This document shows positions 31,097 through 39,614 of a DNA stretch of 64,000 bases, piece after piece. Each line of letters opens with the position of its first letter. The stretch's first letter is position 1. The translations under genes and the position numbers were made by a program. The notes under the pieces were generated by a model. That model ran no database searches. It was not told where the DNA came from and worked only from the letters and a program-made list of their open reading frames with translations. Source of the DNA: CAYQQK01 sp964420065 (lineage in GTDB: Bacteria; Bacillota; Dethiobacteria; DTU022); the NCBI GenBank assembly GCA_964420065.1, contig CAYQQK010000006.1, forward strand, positions 1 through 64,000. Direction: 5' to 3'.

Positions 31097-32797
31097 TTAG
31101 CCGGCACCCGCACCACTGCCGCCGGGGTCGTCACCGTCGCCGTTATCGTCGCCGGTAATGGAATTGCCGACGTCGTTAATTTTGCTGATCACCAGATCCA
31201 CCGGCTGCCCCGGCTTGACGTTGTCTCCTGCTTCGGGATACTGGGCGATCACCGTCCCGGGGGGGTGATCGGATTCGATCGGTTGAACCTCACCCAACTT
31301 CAGACCATGCTCCTCCAGGTATTCTTCTGCCTGCTCCAGGGGCTGCCCCTTCAAGTTGTCAATCGGAAAAGGCCGGGCGCCCAGGCTGAGGTAAATCGTG
31401 ACTTCATCGTTGGGTGCAAGAGGGAAACCGGGAGTTGGAACCTGGCGAATAACCTTGCCTTCCGGAACCTCGACGCTATGCTCCCGGACAATGACCGCTT
31501 TCAGATCTTGTTCCTTTAACAGGATCCGGGCCTCCATTTCTGTGCGTTCAAAAAGGTCCGGAGTTTCAACATATTTGGGTCCTTCGCTCACCGTAAGTTC
31601 GATCATCCGGTCCGGGCGGACCACGCGTCCCGGACGTGGGTCCATGCCGACAATGTGGTTTGCAGAAATGGTGTCATGGGTCACCCAACGCGTTGAACAG
31701 CGTAATCCCAGGGCTTCCAGGGCTTCCTCGGCCTCGTTCAGGGGCTGTTCCAACAGGTCGGGCACGGTGATATCGGGAACAAGGATGTATTGACGCAGAT
31801 AGACAAACCCGGCCACCAGTGAAGCACTCAGCAACACAATAATGAGCAGGGGAAAAAACCAGGCCCGGCGCCGGTAAGCCGCAGCGGGCTGCTTTTCCGA
31901 CCCGGCAAACGCATCGCCCGGAAAACGGATCGTATCCTGTTCGTCGCTGCATTCATCACCCGTCCCGGCCTGTGACTGTCCGGTATTTTGAAAAAGTGTG
32001 AGATCATCCAAAAGAACCAACGCACTGCAGTAGCGCCGGTACGGGTCCTTGCGGACCGCCTTGAGAATGATCCGTTCCAGCGGCTCCGGCACATCCTTTA
32101 CCAACTGCCGGGGGGGGGTAATCGGTTGCTGCAGGTGTTTCATCGCCACCGAAAGGGGCGTATCGCCGGAAAAGGGTACCTGCCCGGTCACCATCTCATA
32201 AAGAACGATTCCGAGAGAATAAATATCGGACTGCTCGCCGACGGCGTTGCCCCGGGCCTGTTCAGGAGGAAAATAATGCACCGATCCAAAAATAGTGGAG
32301 CCGTTGACGACGGTGGTTCCATCCATGGCATGGGCAATGCCGAAATCGGTCACTTTAACCGTACCCCGGTCGGTAAGGATAATATTCTGGGGTTTGATAT
32401 CGCGATGGATAACCCCGGCGGCATGGGCTTGCACCAGGGCTTTCGTGATCTGGCGAGCGATGGCCACCGCCTCGGCGGCGGAAAGACGTCCCCGGCGTCG
32501 GATATACTGTTTCAAGTTTTCTCCCGGGACATGTTCCATCACAATGAAATACGTTTCATCGTCCACCCCGACATCGTAGACGTTGACAATGTTGGGGTGG
32601 GAAAGACGGGCTGCCGCCCGGGCTTCGTGGCGGAAATGCCTGGTAAAATCAGCATCCTCGACGAGCTGGTCCTTTAAAACCTTCACCGCTACGGTCCGGT
32701 TCAGAAGCAGATCGGTCCCCCGGTAGATCCTGGACATGCCGCCCTGGCCGATTTTTTCCTGCAGTTCGTAGCGTCCCGCCAGCTTTCTGCCGATCAT
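31097..32797 (-). CDS. prkC: Membrane Ser/Thr kinase with PASTA domains
   Basis: A 566-residue eukaryotic-type kinase. The cytoplasmic kinase domain (about 10-270) has GQGGMSRIY, the catalytic VIHRDIKPQNIIL and the TDFGIA motif. A Ser/Asp-rich juxtamembrane stretch precedes a single membrane helix (about 312-333). Three extracellular PASTA repeats follow (about 340-540), which in PrkC bind muropeptides, and a Gly/Asp-rich tail ends the protein. PrkC of Bacillus mediates spore germination by cell-wall fragments. ATG 32797 overlaps the prpC stop (ATGA). The cognate phosphatase is directly upstream. Confidence 0.96.
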   Translation of the reverse strand: MIGRKLAGRYELQEKIGQGGMSRIYRGTDLLLNRTVAVKVLKDQLVEDADFTRHFRHEARAAARLSHPNIVNVYDVGVDDETYFIVMEHVPGENLKQYIRRRGRLSAAEAVAIARQITKALVQAHAAGVIHRDIKPQNIILTDRGTVKVTDFGIAHAMDGTTVVNGSTIFGSVHYFPPEQARGNAVGEQSDIYSLGIVLYEMVTGQVPFSGDTPLSVAMKHLQQPITPPRQLVKDVPEPLERIILKAVRKDPYRRYCSALVLLDDLTLFQNTGQSQAGTGDECSDEQDTIRFPGDAFAGSEKQPAAAYRRRAWFFPLLIIVLLSASLVAGFVYLRQYILVPDITVPDLLEQPLNEAEEALEALGLRCSTRWVTHDTISANHIVGMDPRPGRVVRPDRMIELTVSEGPKYVETPDLFERTEMEARILLKEQDLKAVIVREHSVEVPEGKVIRQVPTPGFPLAPNDEVTIYLSLGARPFPIDNLKGQPLEQAEEYLEEHGLKLGEVQPIESDHPPGTVIAQYPEAGDNVKPGQPVDLVISKINDVGNSITGDDNGDGDDPGGSGAGAG

Positions 32798-33555
32798 GAA
32801 GCCTCCCGCTTCCCGCAATCCGTAAGCAAAACGACGGTGATATTGTCATGGCCGCCGCGCTCGTTGGCAAGGTCGATCAAACGCGTCGCAGCTCGATCTA
32901 GATCTGTTTCCTCCTGCAGCACGGCCAGCAACTCATGATCGCGGACCAGGGTCGTCAGGCCGTCGGTACAGAATAGCAGGGTCGTCCCGGCGGGAAGCTC
33001 ATGCTGCAACAGATCCGCTTCTACCACGGGAGCGGTTCCCAGGGCGCGGGTAAGAACATGACGCTGGGGATGTTCCTGGGCCTCTTCGGGGGAGATAATG
33101 CCATTCTGTATGAGCTGCTCCGGAAGGGAGTGATCCGCGGTCAGCATTGTGATCCGATCTTTTTCCAGAAGATAGGCCCGGCTATCTCCAACATGGCCGA
33201 TAGTCAGGAACCCTTTTTCTACGAACCCCACGGTTATGGTCGTCCCCATCCCCCGCAGCGCAGGATCGGCGGCGCCCCGCTCATAAACGAGGCGGTTGGC
33301 CTCCTGGACCAGGGTGTTGATCATTTTTGCGACATCACAGGAGGGCTCCTCCGTTTTCGACAGATCTGGATACATTTTTCCCCAGAACCGTTCAACCACT
33401 GCGACGGCCAGAGCGCTGGCGACGTCACCGGCGACATGCCCGCCCATTCCATCCGCAACCGCGATCAGAGCTTTTTCTTTGGCCAGGCGAACGAAGTAAC
33501 TGTCCTCGTTGCGCAAACGCTCCCGGCCGCAATTTGAAACCCCAACCCCTTGCAC
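32794..33555 (-). CDS. prpC: PP2C-family protein phosphatase
   Basis: A 253-residue metal-dependent phosphatase, partner of PrkC. Conserved features: RxxNEDSYF, AVADGMGGHVAGDVAS (metal Asp), GTTITVG, GHVGDSRAYLL and ERGGHDNITVVL. GTG 33555 is nine bases after a G-run. It begins the prpC-prkC-rsgA-rpe unit, 36 bases after a good promoter. In many Firmicutes rlmN lies just upstream; it is absent at this position. Confidence 0.95.
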   Translation of the reverse strand: MQGVGVSNCGRERLRNEDSYFVRLAKEKALIAVADGMGGHVAGDVASALAVAVVERFWGKMYPDLSKTEEPSCDVAKMINTLVQEANRLVYERGAADPALRGMGTTITVGFVEKGFLTIGHVGDSRAYLLEKDRITMLTADHSLPEQLIQNGIISPEEAQEHPQRHVLTRALGTAPVVEADLLQHELPAGTTLLFCTDGLTTLVRDHELLAVLQEETDLDRAATRLIDLANERGGHDNITVVLLTDCGKREAS

Positions 33556-33590
33556 AAATCATTCCCCCCACCGGCCATGAGCCCGGATCA

Positions 33591-33619
33591 AGTATAGCAA
33601 AGATCGGGTGGTCAGGCAA
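33591..33619 (-). promoter_or_regulatory. Sigma-A promoter of prpC-prkC-rsgA-rpe
   Basis: Minus strand TTGCCT (33614-33619) and TATACT (33591-33596) with a 17-base spacer and an extended -10 TG. It lies about 36 bases before the prpC GTG. Prediction from consensus. Confidence 0.6.
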
Positions 33620-33675
33620 TGGGGGGGTTGCCATTATTTAACAAACAAGCAGCCGCCCCTTGCGACAATATATTT

Positions 33676-35034
33676 TTATTTCTTTTTCCATCGGGCGACA
33701 AAAAAACCGTCCATACCGTGAAGGTGCGGGTAAAGGTCGAACCTTGCGGTCACCGCCGGCGGTGACCGCAATTCGGGAAGGGTGACGGGCAACAGGGGCA
33801 TTGCTTCCGGAACAAGTGAAGGCACAGTCCGTTCCAAGATTTCCACCACCGCCATTGTCTCTTCGGTTTCATTACTGCAGACACTGTAGACCAGGATCCC
33901 GCCGGACGGAAGAACAGCGACGGCAGCCTGCAGCAGCTCCAGTTGCAAGCGCTGCATCACCGATAGATCCTCCGGACGGCGCCGCCATTTGAGATCGGGC
34001 CGGCGCCGGATCACACCCAGCCCGCTGCAAGGGGCGTCCACCAGGACCCGGTCCGGAACCGGCAATCCCGAACGGGCCGGGGCGCGGCCGTCGGCGGCAA
34101 TGGTGGTAATACTACGCAAGTCAAGGCGGCGTACCGCCCGATCCACCAGGCGCAGCCGCCCGGGGTTAGAATCGATTGCCAGAATCCGCCCTTCATCCCC
34201 CATCAATTCGGCAAGATGGGTCGTTTTACCCCCGGGAGCGCTACAGAGATCCACAACGGTATCCCCCGGGCACGGCTCCAGTGCCGGAGCAACGAGCATG
34301 GCGCTTTCGCCCTGGACGGTACAAAGCCCGTCCCGGAAACTGTCGAGAGTGGCCGGGTTTACCCGCCCGGGAAGACGCACGGCAATGTCGACGGTCGAGC
34401 TGGGTAAGGCCCGGATTCCCGCGGCACCCAGTGCCTGCAGCAAACCTCGCCGGTCCAACCGGAGGCGGTTGAAACGCATTGACAGCGGCGCCGGACGGTT
34501 GTTTGCCGCACACAAGATCTCCGTTTCCGCGGCCCCGTAACGCTCAAGCCAGCGCTCCACCAACCAGATCGGGTGGCTTTGTTTGAGTGAAATAAAGCGC
34601 ACCGGATCTTTTTTTCGATCCGGCCAGGGCAGGGCGGCGGCGGAGCGGGCCAGGGAACGCAGGGAGGCGTTCACCAGGCCGGCCACCCCACGGTGGCCGA
34701 AATGGCGGGCCAGACGGACCGTTTCATCCACGGCGGCAGGCACGGGAATACGTTTCATGTACAGGATCTGGTAGGCGCCGCTGCGCAGAAGGTTGCGAAT
34801 CCATGGAGTCAAACCCGGAAGGGGATGCTGCAGGTGCTGCTGTAGAGCCCAATCGAGGGTGTTCAGGCGTTGTACGGTTCCGGCAGCGATACGGGAAGCA
34901 AGAGCCCTTTCCCGGGAGGGCAGGCGGCACAGCAAAAATGGAAGGACCAGGTTCAGGTAAGATCGATCCCGTTCCACCCGCACCAGGGCGCGCAGGGCCG
35001 CTTCCCGTGCCCCAAAAGGCAATTCCCGGGTCAC
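33676..35034 (-). CDS. rsmB: 16S rRNA m5C967 methyltransferase
   Basis: A 452-residue RNA cytosine methyltransferase. The N-terminal NusB-like domain (about 5-140) includes ALVRVERDRSYLNLVL and RNLLRSGAYQILYM. The catalytic domain has SAM motif DLCSAPGGKTTHLAEL, the DAPCSGLGV motif (base-releasing Cys) and YSVCSNETEE (catalytic Cys). The position after fmt is typical; the DUF116 and zinc-protease genes often found between are missing here. GTG 35034 is the start. An inverted-repeat-rich leader precedes it. Confidence 0.95.
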   Translation of the reverse strand: MTRELPFGAREAALRALVRVERDRSYLNLVLPFLLCRLPSRERALASRIAAGTVQRLNTLDWALQQHLQHPLPGLTPWIRNLLRSGAYQILYMKRIPVPAAVDETVRLARHFGHRGVAGLVNASLRSLARSAAALPWPDRKKDPVRFISLKQSHPIWLVERWLERYGAAETEILCAANNRPAPLSMRFNRLRLDRRGLLQALGAAGIRALPSSTVDIAVRLPGRVNPATLDSFRDGLCTVQGESAMLVAPALEPCPGDTVVDLCSAPGGKTTHLAELMGDEGRILAIDSNPGRLRLVDRAVRRLDLRSITTIAADGRAPARSGLPVPDRVLVDAPCSGLGVIRRRPDLKWRRRPEDLSVMQRLQLELLQAAVAVLPSGGILVYSVCSNETEETMAVVEILERTVPSLVPEAMPLLPVTLPELRSPPAVTARFDLYPHLHGMDGFFVARWKKK

Positions 35035-35069
35035 CGGGCTTTCCCCCCTACCCCCGAATTTTCATTGCG

Positions 35070-35158
35070 GGGCGGCCTGAAAGAGCACCCCTTGATCCAG
35101 CGCGCTCAGGCCGCCCGCCCCTTGCCGGAAACACAAGGGCCGGCGCTTTCAGGCTCAA
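35070..35158 (-). other. Leader with two mutually exclusive inverted repeats before rsmB
   Basis: This region fills much of the 313-base gap between fmt and rsmB (35035-35347), which holds no credible gene. GGGCGGCCTGA (35070-35080) pairs with TCAGGCCGCCC (35106-35116) with a 25-base loop. Within it GCCTGAAAG (35075-35083) pairs instead with CTTTCAGGC further on (about 35146-35154). CCCTTG/CAAGGG also pair. The two long stems share bases, so only one can form at a time, as in an attenuator or ligand-sensing leader. No T-tract follows. Confidence 0.45.
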
Positions 35159-35347
35159 TAGTACAAGATCTTTTCCGCCGGGGGCCGCCTCACCCGTCGT
35201 CAATGCAGGCCAAAATCCCCGGCCCATGGGGGAACTTGATCGAGCTTGTCCCGGCTAACAATAGGTGAAACTTGAAATGCAATAATCTGTTCCGCACCTT
35301 CAAAGATCCCTTGCAACGGGGGAATAAAAGAGGCCTTGCCCGATATT

Positions 35348-36322
35348 TCAGGTGAAACGGGCACCCGGGGTGATCGCGTAGCCGCGGGCGAACGCACCGG
35401 CTTCCATCGGACGCTTGCCCGCGGGCTGCACCGCCAGCAGTTCCAGGAGACCGCCACCGGTAGCCACGGCAATTGAAGCGGCGGTAACCGCACAGATACT
35501 GCCCGGCGCAGGGGTAGTCTCAACCTGCTCGGGGGGCTTGCCGTCGCCTCGGGCGGCGGCCGGCGGGAGGGCGGCTTTCAAGATTTTCAAACGGCGCCCC
35601 TGCCAGAACGTGTACGCTCCCGGTCGCGGGGCCAGCCCCCGGATCCGGTTAAAAAGGGAATCACGATCCAGACTCCAATCCAGCCGCTCTTCCGACGGTT
35701 TCAGGGGCGGGGCAAAGCTAACCCGGGCCGAGTCCTGGGGGGTAAACACGGCCGTTCCCGCAGCCAGGGCCGCGACGGCCCGGACCAGAAGCGCCCCGCC
35801 GGCGACGGCAAGCCGGTCAGATAGCGCACCGGCGGTTTCTTCCGGTCCAACGGCCAGGCTTTCCTGGAGGATGATCGCCCCGGCATCCATCTCCGGGACC
35901 ATGCGTATGATCGTCACCCCGGTTACGGCCGCCCCCTCCATGATCGCGCGTTGAACCGGCGCCGCTCCCCGAAAGGCGGGAAGCAAAGAGGGGTGCAGGT
36001 TGATGCATCCCAGCGCGGGCAATTCCAGCAACCGGGGCGGAAGCAAACCGCCATAAGCCGCGGTAACGATCAGGTCCGGTGCAGCCTCCTGCAACATTTC
36101 CCAACAGCTTTCATTCCCGGGGGAAACCGGTTGTCCCACCGCCAGGCCCAACTCCAGAGCAGCCTTTTTAACCGGCGGAGCGCCAACCCGGCGGCCGCGT
36201 CCCCCCGGCCGGTCGGGCCGGGTGATCACCAGGGCAAGCCGGTGCGGGCCGCGATGAAGTGTCTGCAACGCCGGCAGGGCAAAATTGGGAGTGCCCATGA
36301 ACACCAGCCGCAGTGCTCTCAC
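35348..36322 (-). CDS. fmt: Methionyl-tRNA formyltransferase
   Basis: A 324-residue enzyme that formylates initiator Met-tRNA. The formyltransferase domain (1-205) has MGTPNFALPALQ, the catalytic NLHPSLLPAFRG segment (Asn-His) and the substrate loop near GVTIIRMVPEMDAGAI; the OB-like C-terminal domain follows. GTG 36322 overlaps the def stop (GTGA), so it is coupled to deformylase. Gene order priA-def-fmt is the classical one. Confidence 0.97.
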   Translation of the reverse strand: MRALRLVFMGTPNFALPALQTLHRGPHRLALVITRPDRPGGRGRRVGAPPVKKAALELGLAVGQPVSPGNESCWEMLQEAAPDLIVTAAYGGLLPPRLLELPALGCINLHPSLLPAFRGAAPVQRAIMEGAAVTGVTIIRMVPEMDAGAIILQESLAVGPEETAGALSDRLAVAGGALLVRAVAALAAGTAVFTPQDSARVSFAPPLKPSEERLDWSLDRDSLFNRIRGLAPRPGAYTFWQGRRLKILKAALPPAAARGDGKPPEQVETTPAPGSICAVTAASIAVATGGGLLELLAVQPAGKRPMEAGAFARGYAITPGARFT

Positions 36323-36810
36323 GACCCATCCCCCTCCTCTCCTTCCTCCGGATCGAGAAGGCGTACGGCCCGGTCCACGATCAGGATCCCGTCCAGATGA
36401 TCGATTTCATGTTGTAAAACCCGGGCCGGGAACCCCGAAGCCTCGATCCGGACCGGACAGCCTTCCCGATCCAGGGCCTCCACCACGACCTGTTCGGCAC
36501 GGGGCACCTCGCCGGTAACCCCCGGCAGGCTCAAGCAGCCCTCCACCCCCAAAATTTTACCGCTACGTTCCCGGAAATTGGGGTTAATCAACTGCATCAG
36601 CCGGTTTTTTCCTTCCCCGCCCGGATCGAAAACGATGATCCGCTTCGGCACCCCTACCTGGGGTGCAGCCAGGCCTACCCCCCCGGCATGATACATGGTT
36701 TCAACCATATCATCGAGCAACCGTAAAATCACCCGGTCTATTTTGGGGACCGGGTTGGCCGGACGGCGCAAAACCGGCTCGCCCACTTCAAATATTCTGC
36801 GGATGGCCAC
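36319..36810 (-). CDS. def: Peptide deformylase
   Basis: A 163-residue metalloenzyme that removes N-formyl groups from new proteins. All three motifs are present: GVGLAAPQ (about 44-51), EGCLSLPG (metal Cys) and QHEIDHLDG (HExxH). GTG 36810 gives the standard AIRRIFEVGEPVLR start, five bases after GGGAGGTG; the ORF upstream of it shows no family sequence. It lies 22 bases after priA and overlaps fmt. Confidence 0.97.
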   Translation of the reverse strand: MAIRRIFEVGEPVLRRPANPVPKIDRVILRLLDDMVETMYHAGGVGLAAPQVGVPKRIIVFDPGGEGKNRLMQLINPNFRERSGKILGVEGCLSLPGVTGEVPRAEQVVVEALDREGCPVRIEASGFPARVLQHEIDHLDGILIVDRAVRLLDPEEGEEGDGS

Positions 36811-36832
36811 GGCGGCACCTCCCGATAACCGA

Positions 36833-38881
36833 TTATAGCACTGCCTGCGGGTTGAAATCCACCGCCAGCCGGACCGGGTGGGGCGGGCGGCGGTCCCGAA
36901 ACGCAACCATCTCCCGGCGTAAAACCGGGACCAGGGCGGCCAGGCGCGAGCCCTTCAAAATTGTCTGAACGCGGTAGTTCTCATTTAACCGGAAAAGAGG
37001 TGCCGGGGCCGGCCCCAGCACCTCCGCACCCGCCAAAGGCAATTTTTCCAGGGCAACGGTAAAAGAGGAGGCCGCTTCCCAGACCCGAACGGAATCGCTT
37101 CCACTGAACAAAAACCGGATGATCTCGCTGAACGGAGGGTAAGAAAGTTCACGACGGTGTTCCAGCTCTTCCCGGTAAAAAGAATGAAAATCGTGGGCTG
37201 CTGCCGCGCGGATGCAGTCCTGTGCCGGATGATAGGTCTGCAAGATCACCCGCCCCGCGACCGCACCGCGGCCGGCCCTTCCGGCGACCTGGGTCAGGAG
37301 CTGGAAGGTGCGCTCGGCCGAGCGGAAATCGGGCAGGTTCAAAGCGGTGTCGGCGGTGATGATCCCAACCAGGGTCACCCCCTGCAGATCGAGCCCCTTG
37401 GCGATCATCTGGGTGCCGACGAGGATCTTGGCCCGCCTTTCCCGAAAGAGACGGAAAATCCGGGCGTGACTGTCCCGCCCGGCGGTGGTATCACTATCCA
37501 TGCGCACAACCGGCGCGCCGGGAAAGAATCTGCGGACATCCTTTTCAACCCGTTCGGTGCCCACTCCAAAATGGCGGATCGAAACACCGCCGCATTCGGG
37601 ACAGCAGTCGGGCACAGGGACGGTATAGGAACAGTAATGGCATACCAGCTCCTTCCTGGAAGCATGCAAGGTCAGGGAGACGGCACAGCGCGGACAGCGT
37701 AACACGTGGCCGCATTCGCGACAGAGCAAAAAACTGGCATATCCACGGCGGTTAAGAAACAGGATCGCCTGCTCATCCCGACCGAGTACCTCGCGCAATG
37801 CGGCGAGCAGGGGCCGGCTGAAAATATGGCGATGCCCTTCCTTTAGCTCCCGGCGCATATCGACAACCCGGACCGGCGGCAAAGCAAAAGGGGTGACCCG
37901 GTCGGGCAGCTCCAGTAGCTCGAGTTGTTTCTGTTCACCCTGGAAATAACTTTCGAGGGAGGGGGTGGCACTGCCCAGAAGGAGCACCCCCCGGTGATAG
38001 CGGCAACGCCACCAGGCCACCTCCCGGGCATCGTAGCGGGGCGATTCCTCCTGTTTGTAACTGCTTTCGTGTTCTTCGTCGACAATGAACAGACCGGGGC
38101 GATCCAGAGGGGCAAAAACGGCCGAGCGAGCACCGAGGACGACCGGGGTCCTCCCGTCCCGGATCCAGCGCCATTGCGCCGCCCTTTCGGCGGGGGTAAG
38201 GCGACTGTGCAAAACGGCCAGCCGGCCCGGAAACCGCGCCCGGAAACGTTCCACCATCTGGGGCGTGAGCGCAATTTCCGGAACCAGCACACAGGCACCA
38301 CGCCCCTGCTGCAAGCTGTACGCTACCGCCTGAAGGTAAACTTCTGTTTTGCCGCTTCCGGTAATACCGTGCAGCAAAATTTTATGGGGCCGCCCGGCTT
38401 TCAGGACGGCATGGAGACGTTCGACGGCTTCCTGCTGCGGTCCGGTCAGGGCAAAGGCCCGGGTGGCCCGTTCGGGTTCCGGTCCCGGTTGCGCCGTTCC
38501 GACAGCAACAGCAAGGGTGTCTTGCGCCGCCAGCCGCACACCGGTCCGGCGGCCCTGGCGAAAGCCCGCCGGGAGCATCGCCCGTAAGGCTTCAATGCGC
38601 CGGCAAAAATAACGGTGCGCCATCCAGGCCGAAAGGGCGATCAGTTCGGGCCTGAAAAGGGGCTCTTCCGCGACCAGCGCCATGATCTCACGCAGCGGAG
38701 TTACCGCCGGCCGGGCGACACGGCGCAGAACGAATCCGTAATGATTGCGCTTTCCCAGGGGCACCCGCACCAGAACCCCGGGCTCAATTCTTGGAGCCAG
38801 TTCCGGCGGTACGGCATAATGGAAGGGCCGGTCGACTCTGTCCGTAACAAGATCGATCAAAACTTCGGCATAAACGGTCAT
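36833..38881 (-). CDS. priA: Primosomal protein N' (replication restart helicase)
   Basis: A 682-residue DEXH helicase. The N-terminal DNA-binding domain (1-110) begins YAEVLIDLVTDRVDRPFHY. Walker A is LHGITGSGKTEVY (about 170-182), the DEEH box is VDEEHESSYK. The zinc-binding insert has four CxxC pairs (CREC, CPRC, CHYC, CPEC), and GTQMIAKGLDLQGVTLVG and QVAGRAGRG form the C-terminal helicase motifs. It restarts stalled forks and loads DnaB. Its gene heads the def-fmt-rsmB run; ATG 38881 faces the divergent spoIIM-like gene. Confidence 0.96.
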   Translation of the reverse strand: MTVYAEVLIDLVTDRVDRPFHYAVPPELAPRIEPGVLVRVPLGKRNHYGFVLRRVARPAVTPLREIMALVAEEPLFRPELIALSAWMAHRYFCRRIEALRAMLPAGFRQGRRTGVRLAAQDTLAVAVGTAQPGPEPERATRAFALTGPQQEAVERLHAVLKAGRPHKILLHGITGSGKTEVYLQAVAYSLQQGRGACVLVPEIALTPQMVERFRARFPGRLAVLHSRLTPAERAAQWRWIRDGRTPVVLGARSAVFAPLDRPGLFIVDEEHESSYKQEESPRYDAREVAWWRCRYHRGVLLLGSATPSLESYFQGEQKQLELLELPDRVTPFALPPVRVVDMRRELKEGHRHIFSRPLLAALREVLGRDEQAILFLNRRGYASFLLCRECGHVLRCPRCAVSLTLHASRKELVCHYCSYTVPVPDCCPECGGVSIRHFGVGTERVEKDVRRFFPGAPVVRMDSDTTAGRDSHARIFRLFRERRAKILVGTQMIAKGLDLQGVTLVGIITADTALNLPDFRSAERTFQLLTQVAGRAGRGAVAGRVILQTYHPAQDCIRAAAAHDFHSFYREELEHRRELSYPPFSEIIRFLFSGSDSVRVWEAASSFTVALEKLPLAGAEVLGPAPAPLFRLNENYRVQTILKGSRLAALVPVLRREMVAFRDRRPPHPVRLAVDFNPQAVL

Positions 38882-38920
38882 GGATAAACTTTACCATGAA
38901 CGCAACATATTTTCATTGTC

Positions 38921-38929
38921 TGCTATAAT
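38921..38929 (+). promoter_or_regulatory. Extended -10 promoter of the spoIIM-like gene
   Basis: TGCTATAAT (38921-38929) is a consensus extended -10 element, 41 bases before the ATG at 38971. The expected -35 region (GCAACA-like) is poor, as allowed with an extended -10. Confidence 0.55.
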
Positions 38930-38970
38930 GAAAGGAAGCGGCAAACGGAGCGTATTCCCGGCAGAAAGGT

Positions 38971-39591
38971 ATGAGGCCTATGTTTTTTCCGATTAAACAG
39001 GTGCTAAGGGCAAACCGGAGCTGGCTGCTCATGGCGTTGCTGTTTTTCTTGACCGGCTTGTTTGTTTTCTACTATTTCACGCTTCAAAGCGGCTGGCTGC
39101 CCGATTCCGCCATCGGCCAACAGTTCTCGCAGCTTCAAGAACTTTTCAAAGCGATCGACAATGCTCCCACTGCGGTCACGGCCGCCCTGATTTTTATGAA
39201 TAATTTTTTGTCAATGGCCCAGATGCTCCTGCTCGGCTTCCTGGCGGGATTGTCGCCTCTGCTTACCCTCTTTCTCAATGGAGCATTGATGGGAGCGGTA
39301 GCCGGACTGCTGCAGCAACAGGGGATGCCGGTCTTCTCCTTCCTGTTGCTCGGAATTTTGCCTCACGGGGTTTTCGAATTGACATCCTTTTTTATCTGCG
39401 GCGGTCTCGGGCTTAAACTGGGGTACCATTGTCTCGCCTCCCCCCTTCCGGGGAAAACCCGGGGCGAAAGTTTTCGTTATATCTGGAAGGAGGCTATTTC
39501 GGTCCTGCCCCTGGTAGTTTTTCTTCTGGTGGCAGCGGCGATAGTTGAAACCTATTTTACTTCAGCCCTGCTGCAGCGTTTTCTTCCCTGA
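38971..39591 (+). CDS. Stage II sporulation protein M-like membrane protein
   Basis: A 206-residue membrane protein of the SpoIIM/DUF95 family with about five helices. Recognisable are FLTGLFVFYYF, FMNNFLSMAQMLLLGFLAGL, TLFLNGALMGAVAGLL and LGILPHGVFELTSFFICGGLGLKLG, the last being the most conserved part. SpoIIM works with SpoIID and SpoIIP in engulfment; related DUF95 proteins have other roles, so a symbol is not assigned. A second ATG at 38980 also fits. It is one of the few plus-strand genes and is convergent with coaBC. Confidence 0.85.
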   Translation: MRPMFFPIKQVLRANRSWLLMALLFFLTGLFVFYYFTLQSGWLPDSAIGQQFSQLQELFKAIDNAPTAVTAALIFMNNFLSMAQMLLLGFLAGLSPLLTLFLNGALMGAVAGLLQQQGMPVFSFLLLGILPHGVFELTSFFICGGLGLKLGYHCLASPLPGKTRGESFRYIWKEAISVLPLVVFLLVAAAIVETYFTSALLQRFLP

Positions 39592-39614
39592 GCGCTTCCA
39601 AGTCGCCTTCGCGA

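Noticed and set aside
35200..35523. Minus-strand ORF overlapping fmt out of frame, considered as a DUF116 remnant
   Set aside because: DUF116 cysteine motifs are not seen; most of the frame is a shadow of fmt.
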